This document shows positions 41,586 to 50,083 of a stretch of DNA of 64,000 nucleotides, one piece after another. The notes beneath the pieces are model-generated. The model saw only the letters and a list, made by a program, of their open reading frames with translations. It searched no databases and was not told the DNA's origin. Position 1 is the first letter of the stretch, and each line of letters starts with the position of its first letter. The stretch is from an uncultured bacterium (GTDB lineage: Bacteria > Elusimicrobiota > Elusimicrobia > Elusimicrobiales > Elusimicrobiaceae), in assembly GCA_949298795.1 (NCBI GenBank), contig CASFXV010000006.1, positions 1-64,000 on the forward strand, written 5' to 3'. The position numbers and the translations under genes were made by a program.

Positions 41586-42038
41586 ATGAAAATAGCCGTA
41601 GGATGTGACCACGCCGGTTTCCCGTTAAAAGAAACGGTAGTGGAAAAAATAAAAGAAATGGGGCACGAAGTGCTGGACTGCGGCACAAACAGCACCCAAC
41701 GGGTAGATTACCCGGACTACGCTTTTAAAGCCGCCGCTTTGGTGGCCCAAGGACAGGCGGACCGGGCCGTGCTTATCTGCGGAAGCGGGATAGGCATGTG
41801 TATAAGCGCCAACAAAATAAAAGGCATACGCGCCAGCGTTTGCCACGACGCCTACTCCGCAGCGCAAGGCGTACAGCACGACAATTTAAACGTTCTGTGC
41901 CTGGGGGCGCGGGTAATAGGCCCCAGCACGGCGCAGAACGTGTTGGAACAATTTTTAAATGCTTCTTTTTTGGCGGGAACCCGCCACGAAGAACGCTTGG
42001 AGAAAGTACTCCAAGCGGAAAAGCAAAATTTTAAATAA
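41586..42038 (+). CDS. rpiB: Ribose-5-phosphate isomerase B
   Basis: The 150-aa RpiB fold shows MKIAVGCDHAGFPLK at the start, the catalytic CGSGIGMCISANK loop and HDNLNVLCLGARVIG. It interconverts ribulose 5-phosphate and ribose 5-phosphate. It lies 9 nt after gmhA, with ACGGAG as ribosome-binding site. Confidence 0.95.
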   Translation: MKIAVGCDHAGFPLKETVVEKIKEMGHEVLDCGTNSTQRVDYPDYAFKAAALVAQGQADRAVLICGSGIGMCISANKIKGIRASVCHDAYSAAQGVQHDNLNVLCLGARVIGPSTAQNVLEQFLNASFLAGTRHEERLEKVLQAEKQNFK

Positions 42039-42073
42039 GGCCGAAAGGTCTTTAAAAAAGGAATACAAATATT

Positions 42074-43741
42074 ATGAACACACACGAAACTCCCCTGGCC
42101 GAAGGCATCATTCGCGAAGGCCTGATTAAACTGGAAGGGTTGGAATTTAACACCAAATTTTGGGCTAAAGATCCCACCCTTTGGAAGCAGGACAAAGAAC
42201 ACAAGGAATTTATCGTAAAATTCTTGGGTTGGCAAAAAGTGTATGACTGGACGCTGGAACGCGTGGATGACATTTTAGCTTTTGCGGCCGACGTAAAACA
42301 AAATTTTAAATATGTGGTGGTAATGGGAATGGGCGGTTCTTCGCTCGCGCCGGAAGTAATCCGCACCGTATTTGGCAAACAATCCGGCTACCCGGAACTG
42401 ATTGTGTTAGACACCACCAATGCGGACTGGGTACACGCCGCCAGAACCCATATTGACCCGGCCCAAACCCTGTTCATTTTTGCCAGCAAATCCGGCGGCA
42501 CGGTGGAGCCCTCCTCCCAATACGCTTATTTCCATGAAGAAGTGAAAAAAGCCGGCGTAAAAGACCCGGGGCAGAACTTCTGCGCCATTACAGACCCGGG
42601 CACCGGTTTGGAAACCTTGGCTAAAAAGAATAAATTCCGCAAAATTTTCTTAAACCCGGCTGATATCGGCGGGCGTTTTTCCGCGCTGTCCATGTTTGGC
42701 ATGGTGCCGGCCGCGTTAATGGGCGTGGATATTGTAAAATTGCTTAAAATCGCCCAACAAGAAGCCCAAAGCTTTGGGCCGGAGGCTGATTTTAAGACCA
42801 ACGCCGCCGTTAAATTAGGGGCTTTAATGGGCGCCAGCTTTGCCAACCACAGCAAAGACAAGCTGACTATTATCACCCCCAAAGAACTGGCCTCTTTTGG
42901 TTTATGGGCCGAACAGCTGGTGGCGGAATCCACCGGTAAAGAAGGCAAAGGCATTGTGCCGGTAGTGGGCGAAGGACTGTTTAAAAACTTTGACTACCGC
43001 GAAGACCGCGTATTTGTACACATTTCCAATGGGTCGGAAGACGACAAACGCGTCAGCGCCATTATGGATGATTTGGAAGAACGCAGCTACCCGGTAATGA
43101 CCATCTCTATGGAAGAAGAATATGAGCTGGGGGCCCAGTTCCTGCTGTGGGAAATCGCCACCGCAGCCGCCGGCGCCATTATGGCCATTGACCCGTTTGA
43201 CCAACCCAACGTGCAAGCCGCCAAAACGCTGACCAAGCAAATTTTGGGCAAACTGGAAAAGAAAGAAATTTCAGACGAAGAACTTAACAAACCGTTCATG
43301 GTGGCCAAAGACATTGAAAAAGAAGTGAAATTTGATACCTTAGCCCAGGACGTATACTCCCTCTTGGAAAGCAACGACTATATTGCCCTGCTGGCCTATG
43401 TGTACCCGTCAGAAGAAGCAGCCAAAGCGCTTTTGGCCCTGCGCGATAAAATTTTGACCCGCACCAAACGCGCCGTACTATTTGGTTACGGCCCGCGCTA
43501 CTTGCACTCCACCGGCCAGCTGCACAAAGGGGACGGCAACAACGGCGTGTTTATCATTTTATCCGCCGATGCGGAAAATGACATTCAAATCCCCGGCCAG
43601 CACTATACCTTCGGCCAGCTGTGCGCCGCGCAGGCTTTGGGTGACTTCCAAGCGCTGGAAGAAAAAGGCCGCCGCGTAATTAAAATACACCTTACGCAGC
43701 CTATCTTGCAGGCTATTAAAAACTTAAGCGATAAGTTCTAA
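42074..43741 (+). CDS. pgi: Glucose-6-phosphate isomerase
   Basis: The 555-aa enzyme has SIS domains with VVMGMGGSSLAPEVIR, FASKSGGTVEPSSQ and GRFSALSMFGMVPAAL. It belongs to the branch seen in transaldolase/isomerase fusions but lacks the transaldolase part. The C-terminal third contains HSTGQLHKGDGNNGVF, typical of that branch. It interconverts glucose 6-phosphate and fructose 6-phosphate. A terminator follows. Confidence 0.9.
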   Translation: MNTHETPLAEGIIREGLIKLEGLEFNTKFWAKDPTLWKQDKEHKEFIVKFLGWQKVYDWTLERVDDILAFAADVKQNFKYVVVMGMGGSSLAPEVIRTVFGKQSGYPELIVLDTTNADWVHAARTHIDPAQTLFIFASKSGGTVEPSSQYAYFHEEVKKAGVKDPGQNFCAITDPGTGLETLAKKNKFRKIFLNPADIGGRFSALSMFGMVPAALMGVDIVKLLKIAQQEAQSFGPEADFKTNAAVKLGALMGASFANHSKDKLTIITPKELASFGLWAEQLVAESTGKEGKGIVPVVGEGLFKNFDYREDRVFVHISNGSEDDKRVSAIMDDLEERSYPVMTISMEEEYELGAQFLLWEIATAAAGAIMAIDPFDQPNVQAAKTLTKQILGKLEKKEISDEELNKPFMVAKDIEKEVKFDTLAQDVYSLLESNDYIALLAYVYPSEEAAKALLALRDKILTRTKRAVLFGYGPRYLHSTGQLHKGDGNNGVFIILSADAENDIQIPGQHYTFGQLCAAQALGDFQALEEKGRRVIKIHLTQPILQAIKNLSDKF

Positions 43742-43754
43742 ACCATTGCAAGCC

Positions 43755-43788
43755 AAAAGGCGGTCTTTAAGGCCGCCTTTTATTTTTT
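43755..43788 (+). terminator. Rho-independent terminator between pgi and miaB
   Basis: AAAAGGCGG, loop TCTTTAAGG, CCGCCTTTTATTTTTT. It ends only 9 nt before the miaB ATG, so miaB needs readthrough or a promoter inside this short interval. Confidence 0.85.
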
Positions 43789-43796
43789 ATATACGT

Positions 43797-45023
43797 ATGA
43801 AAGTATTTCTGCAAACCTTCGGCTGCCAAATGAATTTGGCAGACTCCCAAGAAATGTTCTCCCACCTGCACGCGCGTGGGGCCCAGCTTGCCCAAACACC
43901 GGACGAGGCCGATGTTATTTTGGTAAACACCTGCACCGTGCGCGAGCACGCGGAACACCGCGCCGTTTCTTTCTTAGGGCGCCTGGCTAAATGGAAGCAG
44001 CAAAAACCCGGCCGCGTGATTATTTTTGCCGGCTGCGCCGCCCAGCGGCTGGGGGAAAAGCTGAAAAAAGAATTTCCTTTCTTAGATATAGTGGCGGGAG
44101 CCAAAAGTATAGACGCATTCCCGGCACTGTTGGATAAAAGCGGTCTGTTTCCCCCCGCTCAGGAAACTCTTTCTCCCGCGCAAGAGGGCCTTACCGGATA
44201 CGTAACCATTATGCGCGGGTGTGATTTTAGGTGTTCTTATTGCATAGTTCCCTATGTACGCGGGCCGGTAAAATGCCTGTCCGCCCCGCACATTTTGCAG
44301 GAGGTGCGCCAAAAGGCCGCCCAAGGAGCTAAAGAAATTATGCTTTTGGGCCAAACCGTAAACGCTTATAAAGACGGAGCCACCTCTTTTGCCGATTTGC
44401 TAAACCGCGTAAGTGAAGTACCCGGCGTGGAACGTGTGCGTTTTATGAGCCCCCACCCGGCTTACATCACGCCGGATTTTTTGGCCGCCGTACGCCATAA
44501 CCCCAAAATCGCCAAGCATATTCACTTGCCTATACAAAGCGGTTCCACCAAAGTATTGCAGGAAATGAAACGCGGATACACCCGGGAAATATTACTAGAA
44601 AAATTAGCCGCCTTGGCGGATTGCCAGATGACGGTTTCCACAGACATTATCGTCGGCTTCCCGACCGAAACCGAAGAAGACTTTCAACAAACCCTTTCGT
44701 TGGTGGACCAAGCCCAATTTTTTGCCGCCTATTGTTTTAAATATTCCCCCCGCGCCGGCACCCCCGCCGCCCAAATGCCCCTTCTGCCGGAAGAGACACT
44801 GGAACAACGGCTGGATATTTTGTTAAATAAAGTGAGAGATTTAAGCGCCCGCGCCTATACGGCGCAAATAGGCACGCGCCAGCAAGTGCTGATGGAAGAA
44901 GAGAATAAAGGGCGTTCTTCCAATAATTTTTGGGTAAAAACCTCCAAAAATTATACAATAGGCAGTATAGTTGACGTTGAGATAGCCCGTGCGGACGGCA
45001 CTTTATTATTTGCCAAGGAGTAA
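43797..45023 (+). CDS. miaB: tRNA-2-methylthio-N6-dimethylallyladenosine synthase
   Basis: 408 aa from MKVFLQTFGCQMNLADSQ. The N-terminal MTTase domain has the three cluster cysteines (GCQMN, NTCTVREHAEHR, AGCAAQR). The radical-SAM centre is CDFRCSYCIVPYVRG, and a TRAM domain ends the protein. It acts on A37 after MiaA, which is encoded nearby at 45589. The PilZ gene follows 2 nt later. Confidence 0.94.
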   Translation: MKVFLQTFGCQMNLADSQEMFSHLHARGAQLAQTPDEADVILVNTCTVREHAEHRAVSFLGRLAKWKQQKPGRVIIFAGCAAQRLGEKLKKEFPFLDIVAGAKSIDAFPALLDKSGLFPPAQETLSPAQEGLTGYVTIMRGCDFRCSYCIVPYVRGPVKCLSAPHILQEVRQKAAQGAKEIMLLGQTVNAYKDGATSFADLLNRVSEVPGVERVRFMSPHPAYITPDFLAAVRHNPKIAKHIHLPIQSGSTKVLQEMKRGYTREILLEKLAALADCQMTVSTDIIVGFPTETEEDFQQTLSLVDQAQFFAAYCFKYSPRAGTPAAQMPLLPEETLEQRLDILLNKVRDLSARAYTAQIGTRQQVLMEEENKGRSSNNFWVKTSKNYTIGSIVDVEIARADGTLLFAKE

Positions 45024-45025
45024 GT

Positions 45026-45490
45026 ATGACTAAAAAAAATATCCCTGAAAAAAGACGGCACCCCCGTATGCCCGTCATCAGCAATTTAATTGAACCGGTC
45101 AACCTCTTTTATAAAACCCAAGACGGAAAAGAAACCAGCTTGGTAGCCATTTTGGCGGACTTGTCCGCCTCCGGCATGCGCATGATTAGTTTCTTGGGCG
45201 CACCGCTGGCGGATAAATTTTCTATCAATTTACAGCTGCCGGGTACGGAAAAAATGGAAATCGGCGCTAAGATGGCCTGGGTAAAACAGCGGGAAAATGT
45301 ATACACCATCGGTATAGAATTTACCAACATTAAAGACAAAGACGCCAAAGCCATCAGCGAAATGGCCGACGACTTTAATGACTGCGACACCCGCATTTTG
45401 TTAAAACTGCCGGATGTATGCGTCCCCACCTGCAAATGCTGGCGCATTTGCAATAAAATACAAAAAGACGAAAGCTTGTTTGAAAACTAA
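45026..45490 (+). CDS. PilZ-domain protein
   Basis: The 154-aa protein has an N-terminal RRHPRMPV and later DLSASGMRM, the two motifs that bind cyclic di-GMP in PilZ domains. The C-terminal 30 residues hold three cysteines in CVPTCKCWRIC, which is unusual for the family. It may link cyclic di-GMP to pilus or envelope functions; a type IV pilin gene is close by. Confidence 0.8.
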   Translation: MTKKNIPEKRRHPRMPVISNLIEPVNLFYKTQDGKETSLVAILADLSASGMRMISFLGAPLADKFSINLQLPGTEKMEIGAKMAWVKQRENVYTIGIEFTNIKDKDAKAISEMADDFNDCDTRILLKLPDVCVPTCKCWRICNKIQKDESLFEN

Positions 45491-45513
45491 CTCTTACGCA
45501 AATAATAAATGCC

Positions 45514-45546
45514 AAAACCGGGGTCTAAAAAGGCCCCGGTTTTTAT
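45514..45546 (+). terminator. Rho-independent terminator after the PilZ gene
   Basis: AAAACCGGGG/CCCCGGTTTTTATT with a 10-nt loop. Confidence 0.85.
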
Positions 45547-45588
45547 TCTTCCGGCTATCTCTGGGGCAAATTTACTAAAATATAAACT

Positions 45589-46530
45589 ATGAAACCTCTG
45601 GTCATTTGCGGCCCTACCGCCTCCGGCAAGACGGAACTGGCCCTGGAACTGGCCCGGCAGACAAACGGAATCATCATTTCCGCCGATTCCCGCCAGGTAT
45701 ACACCCATTTAACCGCCGGGACAGCCAAACCGAAAGGCATGTGGCAAAACGGCGTGTACTTAGTGGAGGGCATACCATATTATTTAGTGGATTTTTTGCC
45801 CGTAACGGCTGTTTTTAACGCCGGGGCGTTTGCAGAGCGCGCGCGGGAAATTGCCGCCCAAAACCCGGGCCGGCAGATTATTTTTGCCGGCGGAACGGGC
45901 ATGTATTTACATGCTTATTTTGTGGGTATGGATACACTCCCCCCTTCTACCCCGCAAACCCGGGCCCAATTAACCGCCCTGCTGAAAGAAAAAGGCAAAG
46001 AAGGCCTGCATGCGGATTTGGCTCAAAGAGACCCCGTTTCCGCCGCCGCTATTCCCGTGGGAAACGTACAGCGCACCATGCGCGCCTTGGAGTTATGCCT
46101 GCTTACGGGTCAGCCCGCCAGCCAATTAAAAAGCGGTGTTTTTCACACATTGCCGGACCCGGAAAAAAGCGCTTTTGTCTATTTAAATTGGGATAAACCC
46201 GCCCTGGACGCCCGCATACAAACCCGCACGGAAAATATTTTTGACCCGATGTGCGCCGAAACCCAAACCCTTTTAAACCAAGGCGTTGCGGCGGACGCAC
46301 CCTCCCTGAAAAGTTTGGGCTATCCGCAGGCCGTAGCTTTTTTACGGGGAGAACTAACCCGCCGGCAGACCATAGAGCAGATTGCCCTGCTTACCCGCCA
46401 GTACGCCAAACGCCAGCGCACCTGGTTCAACCGTTACACGCAAGCCCTGGTGCTGGAGTTACAAACCCCGCAGAATTTTGACTTGAAAAACATAACGAAA
46501 GATATTTTACGTTTTTCTGCCTCAATATAA
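45589..46530 (+). CDS. miaA: tRNA dimethylallyltransferase
   Basis: The 313-aa enzyme has P-loop CGPTASGKTELALEL, SADSRQVYTHL and the AGGTGMYLHAYF segment of the family. It transfers a dimethylallyl group to A37 of UNN-reading tRNAs; MiaB then adds the methylthio group. No Shine-Dalgarno sequence precedes the ATG and AT-rich -10-like sequence is adjacent. Confidence 0.94.
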   Translation: MKPLVICGPTASGKTELALELARQTNGIIISADSRQVYTHLTAGTAKPKGMWQNGVYLVEGIPYYLVDFLPVTAVFNAGAFAERAREIAAQNPGRQIIFAGGTGMYLHAYFVGMDTLPPSTPQTRAQLTALLKEKGKEGLHADLAQRDPVSAAAIPVGNVQRTMRALELCLLTGQPASQLKSGVFHTLPDPEKSAFVYLNWDKPALDARIQTRTENIFDPMCAETQTLLNQGVAADAPSLKSLGYPQAVAFLRGELTRRQTIEQIALLTRQYAKRQRTWFNRYTQALVLELQTPQNFDLKNITKDILRFSASI

Positions 46531-46533
46531 AAT

Positions 46534-46552
46534 CACCCGCAATATGCGGGTG
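46534..46552 (-). terminator. Hairpin between convergent miaA and pilin genes
   Basis: CACCCGC/GCGGGTG with a 5-nt loop. On the - strand it is followed by ATTTTATATT, so it probably ends the pilin transcript. Confidence 0.55.
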
Positions 46553-46556
46553 AAGT

Positions 46557-47039
46557 TTAAAAACTCATTGTCTTGCAAAACGCTTTTCCTTTATCTGTTT
46601 TACCAATGCAAGTACGCTCCCCCGGAGCTGTTGGATGTACATTAAAATTAATAGAGTAGGAAAAATCTCCTTTTGTTTGACATTCTTCCCAAACTGTAAT
46701 ACCCGGGCAGTAAGACATATAAACATTTCCTTTTGTGGCCTTGGCAGAGTCTTGACTTAACAAATCTATCATAAAATAGTCGTCGCAACTAACGACGGAA
46801 CCCGTACCACACTGCGGAAATTCAATATCCAAGTTTTCCACTCGCTCCGTATAACTCCCATTCGCTAAATAATACGCTTCGCTGGCTTTGGCAATGCTCT
46901 CCATCACTTGTATGGCATTGATTGCACGCGCTTTCATCACTGCTTTTTCATATTGAGGCAAAGCCACAGAAGCTAAAATCCCAATTATTAAAACTACCAC
47001 TAACAACTCTATAAGCGTAAATCCGCCTGTTTTATTCAT
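46557..47039 (-). CDS. Type IV pilin-like prepilin
   Basis: The 160-aa protein starts MNKTGGFTLIELLVVVLIIGILASVALPQYEKA: a short leader cut after Gly by prepilin peptidase, with Glu5 of the mature protein. The hydrophobic N-terminal helix is followed by a globular domain with four or more cysteines that could form disulfides. Elusimicrobia genomes carry many such single pilin genes. It may be a pseudopilin or a minor pilin. Confidence 0.9.
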   Translation of the reverse strand: MNKTGGFTLIELLVVVLIIGILASVALPQYEKAVMKARAINAIQVMESIAKASEAYYLANGSYTERVENLDIEFPQCGTGSVVSCDDYFMIDLLSQDSAKATKGNVYMSYCPGITVWEECQTKGDFSYSINFNVHPTAPGERTCIGKTDKGKAFCKTMSF

Positions 47040-47135
47040 AACAAGTATCCCCTCTCATATGTACTATAAAAACCACTGTATCAAAAAAAAAAAACAAAGC
47101 AAGCCTCACACAAAAAACTTTTATAAAATAGAATT

Positions 47136-48371
47136 ATGGAACGCGTCATCTTAGTAAGCGCCTGCCTGAAAACCCAGCTGCAAAACGAAGAAACCCTGCA
47201 AGAACTGCGCCGCCTGGCCCACACCGCCGGGGCGGAAGTAGTATATATGTACCGCGTACGGGTGGAAGCGTTTAACGCCGCCACGCTGATAGGAAAAGGA
47301 AAACTGCAAGAAATCTCCCTCCAGACAACGACGCTAAAGGCGGACAGCGTGATTTTTGATGATGAAATCTCTCCCGCCCAACAGAATAATTTGGAAGAAA
47401 TCCTCCCCGCCAAAGTGTTGGACAGAACCCGCCTTATCTTAGACATTTTTGCCCAGCGCGCCCGCACCCAAGAAGGAAAACTGCAAGTGGAACTGGCCCA
47501 ATTAAAATACCTTTTGCCCCGCCTGTCCGGGCGGGGGGCGGCCATGATGCAGCAAAAAGGCGGCATTGGCATGCGCGGGCCGGGGGAACGCAAACTGGAA
47601 TATGACCGCCGCCGCCTGCGCCTGCGCATCAGCCGCTTGGAAAAAGAAATAGAAGCCGTAAAAGCCGGCCGAAGCCTGCGCCGGCAAAGAAGGGCCCAAG
47701 TCCCCCTGCCGCAAATTGCGCTGGTGGGTTATACCAACGCGGGCAAAAGCACCTTATTAAACGCGCTTACCCAAAACCAAAGCGTATATGCCGATGACAA
47801 ACTTTTTGCCACATTAGACCCCACCACCCGCCGCGTGCATATGCCCAGCGGCGGGGAAATGCTGTTTACGGATACGGTGGGGTTTATACAAAAACTGCCG
47901 CACAGTTTGGTTACTTCGTTTAGGGCCACGCTGGAAGAAACCTCCTTTGCGGACGTCATCCTGCACGTGCAGGACGCGGCCTCCCCCAACCGCCGGGAAC
48001 AGGAAGCCACCGTACTGCAAATTATTACGGATTTAAAGGCCGAAAACATCCCCCTTATCCCCGTTTTTAATAAAACGGACCTCTTATCCCCCGGGCGCTT
48101 GGAACTGTTGCGCGCGCAGCACCCGCAAGCCGTTTTTGTAAGCGCGCTGGAAGAAGCCAACCTGACCGCTTTGCTCAGGCGGGTGGAACAAGCCGCTTCT
48201 TATAAATGGAAAGTGCATACCCTCACCCTGCGGACGGACCAGCTGAACCACCTGGGTGTTTTTTACGAAAAAGCCCTTGTGATTAACCGAAAAGAAACCC
48301 CCCGCGGCCTGATACTAACCTTTATGGCCACGGAGGGTAATTTTGAAAGTTTAAAACACCGCTTGGCTTAA
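47136..48371 (+). CDS. hflX: HflX-type ribosome-associated GTPase
   Basis: The 411-aa protein has an N-terminal nucleotide-binding domain (ATLIGKGKLQEI), a Gly-rich GMRGPGERKLEYDRRR linker and a GTPase domain with G1 GYTNAGKSTLLNAL, G3 DTVGF and G4 NKTD. HflX splits stalled ribosomes under stress. TATAAA sits about 9 nt before the ATG with no ribosome-binding site, another near-leaderless layout. The 3' end overlaps the convergent protease gene by 4 nt. Confidence 0.93.
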   Translation: MERVILVSACLKTQLQNEETLQELRRLAHTAGAEVVYMYRVRVEAFNAATLIGKGKLQEISLQTTTLKADSVIFDDEISPAQQNNLEEILPAKVLDRTRLILDIFAQRARTQEGKLQVELAQLKYLLPRLSGRGAAMMQQKGGIGMRGPGERKLEYDRRRLRLRISRLEKEIEAVKAGRSLRRQRRAQVPLPQIALVGYTNAGKSTLLNALTQNQSVYADDKLFATLDPTTRRVHMPSGGEMLFTDTVGFIQKLPHSLVTSFRATLEETSFADVILHVQDAASPNRREQEATVLQIITDLKAENIPLIPVFNKTDLLSPGRLELLRAQHPQAVFVSALEEANLTALLRRVEQAASYKWKVHTLTLRTDQLNHLGVFYEKALVINRKETPRGLILTFMATEGNFESLKHRLA

Positions 48372-49369
48372 CTTGCCTGCATGGCCGCATCCAAGGCGGA
48401 GATAATACGGTTAAACTTTTGGTTGGTCAGCTGGGCAGCCCGCGGAACCGCCCCGGTAAAGCGGACTTGGGGCACATGGCTGCGTATAAAAGCAAGCACC
48501 CCGCTGCTAAAACCGGTAAACACAAAATAAGAATCCGCGTTTTGGATGGTGGGCAGGGGTTTGCCGTCCGCGTCTTTAAAGGGCATCGCCCCGTTTTTGT
48601 TTTGGAAACTCATAGACACAATCCCAATCAAATCCCCTTCCGCCGTAAACACGCCGCCGCCGCTGTTTCCTTTCTGCACGCCAAACGCGGTGGAAACACA
48701 GTGTTGCAGTTCGCTCACAAAAAAGGCCTGCCCTGCCGTATTGTATAGCCAAGAAATGTGCCCGTTTTCCGCCCGGGGGACGGCTATGGGCGGCGTAATG
48801 CGTGCGGAAACGGCCGCGTCAAACGTTAATAAACGCGGGGCGGGCGCGTTCCACTGGGCTTGGGTTTCCGGATAAAAGGGAAGTTTCTTTTCAAACTCCG
48901 CACGGGAGAGTTCTTTCTCTTTATCCAAATCCATAAACAGGTAGCCGTCTTTCCCGGGGGCAAAACGAATCAGCGCCACATCAAAACTGCTGCTGCGGTT
49001 TTGAGCGGGATTGTAACCAGGGAAAATAAACACATTGCGAAAAGAAGAATTACTATGCACCCGGGCCTGGGCCAAAAGCGGGTCCGGCGATTGGGCCAAA
49101 TCAAACTGCACCACGCAGGCACGGTTTGCGCCGCAAAAATCATACACGCAGTGGGCGGCGGTAATGTACCAATCCTTCGTTAAGCGCACCGCCTGGCAAT
49201 GCGCGGCCTCCACCTGCCCGTCCGGCGTGCGCTCATCGGCCCATACGGTAAAGCCTTTCTGGGCCAAAAAGGCGTCTGCGTTAATTTGCGGGGTTTTTTC
49301 CGTCTCCTCTCCGTAGGCAAAAACGGGAAGGAGCCCCAAAACGGCTAAAAAATAAGTAAAATATTTCAT
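48368..49369 (-). CDS. Secreted trypsin-like serine protease
   Basis: 333 aa from MKYFTYFLAVLGLLPVFAYG, a signal peptide. The catalytic triad is visible: His in WYITAAHCVYDFCG, Asp in SSFDVALIRF and Ser in VQKGNSGGGVF. Extra cysteines suggest disulfides. The C-terminal 60 residues lie beyond the protease domain. It is probably periplasmic or extracellular. Confidence 0.88.
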   Translation of the reverse strand: MKYFTYFLAVLGLLPVFAYGEETEKTPQINADAFLAQKGFTVWADERTPDGQVEAAHCQAVRLTKDWYITAAHCVYDFCGANRACVVQFDLAQSPDPLLAQARVHSNSSFRNVFIFPGYNPAQNRSSSFDVALIRFAPGKDGYLFMDLDKEKELSRAEFEKKLPFYPETQAQWNAPAPRLLTFDAAVSARITPPIAVPRAENGHISWLYNTAGQAFFVSELQHCVSTAFGVQKGNSGGGVFTAEGDLIGIVSMSFQNKNGAMPFKDADGKPLPTIQNADSYFVFTGFSSGVLAFIRSHVPQVRFTGAVPRAAQLTNQKFNRIISALDAAMQAS

Positions 49370-49431
49370 ATATAGTAGTTTATATAAAAAATACAGAAAA
49401 AGCCACACAAAAACCCTGTATCAAAATTTAA

Positions 49432-49437
49432 TATAAT
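49432..49437 (+). promoter_or_regulatory. -10 box overlapping the first ATG of the plsY frame
   Basis: TATAAT at 49432-49437 overlaps the ATG at 49436, so that ATG cannot be in its own transcript. The next ATG (49445) lies where transcription should begin. Confidence 0.5.
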
Positions 49438-49444
49438 GGAATAT

Positions 49445-50083
49445 ATGACCACTACCGTTATCGTTTTGATTTTAGTCAGTTATTTTTTGGGAGCGGTGCC
49501 TACCGGCTACCTGATTGCTAAGAAGACCATGGGGATTGACATCCGGGAGCACGGCTCCGGCAACCCCGGGGCGGCCAATGTATACCGCACCGTTGGCAAA
49601 TGGGCCGGCGTAAGTACCTTTTTGGTGGACGCGTTAAAAGGGTTCGTTCCGGTTTCGGCCGCTTTATACTTATGCGCAGACAACCCGCATAAATACTGGG
49701 TTGCCATTGCCTGCGGCACCATTGCCATTTTGGGGCATATGTGGACCATTTACCTTAAATTCCGCGGCGGCAAGGGTGTAGCCACTTCCGCCGGCGTATT
49801 TGCCGCTTTGCTGCCTATCCCCACCGCCATTGCTTTTGGCGTGTTTGTCATTTGCGTGGCTTTATGGGGGCGTATTTCCATAGGCTCCATTTTTGCGTGC
49901 ATCGTACTGCCCATAGCCAGCTTTTTAATCGGAAAACACCCCATGTCCGTCAACATCATGGTAACGGCTATCGCCCTGCTGGTTATTTACAAACACGTAC
50001 CCAACATCAAACGCCTGCTGGCCCACAAAGAATTAAAATTTGAAGACGGCGCCAAAAAGAGACAAGAAAATGAAAATAAATAA
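49445..50083 (+). CDS. plsY: Glycerol-3-phosphate acyltransferase PlsY
   Basis: About 212 aa and five membrane spans. PlsY motifs are seen: GAVPTGYLIAKK, HGSGNPGAANVYR, and GHMWTIYLKFRGGKGVATSAG. It transfers acyl groups from acyl-phosphate to glycerol 3-phosphate, and overlaps gpsA, which makes that substrate. The start at 49445 was chosen because a TATAAT overlaps the upstream ATG. Confidence 0.93.
   Translation: MTTTVIVLILVSYFLGAVPTGYLIAKKTMGIDIREHGSGNPGAANVYRTVGKWAGVSTFLVDALKGFVPVSAALYLCADNPHKYWVAIACGTIAILGHMWTIYLKFRGGKGVATSAGVFAALLPIPTAIAFGVFVICVALWGRISIGSIFACIVLPIASFLIGKHPMSVNIMVTAIALLVIYKHVPNIKRLLAHKELKFEDGAKKRQENENK

Noticed and set aside
47081-47629. 182-aa open frame antisense to hflX
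   Set aside because: It is a shadow of the hflX frame with Arg/Ser-rich composition and no ribosome-binding site.
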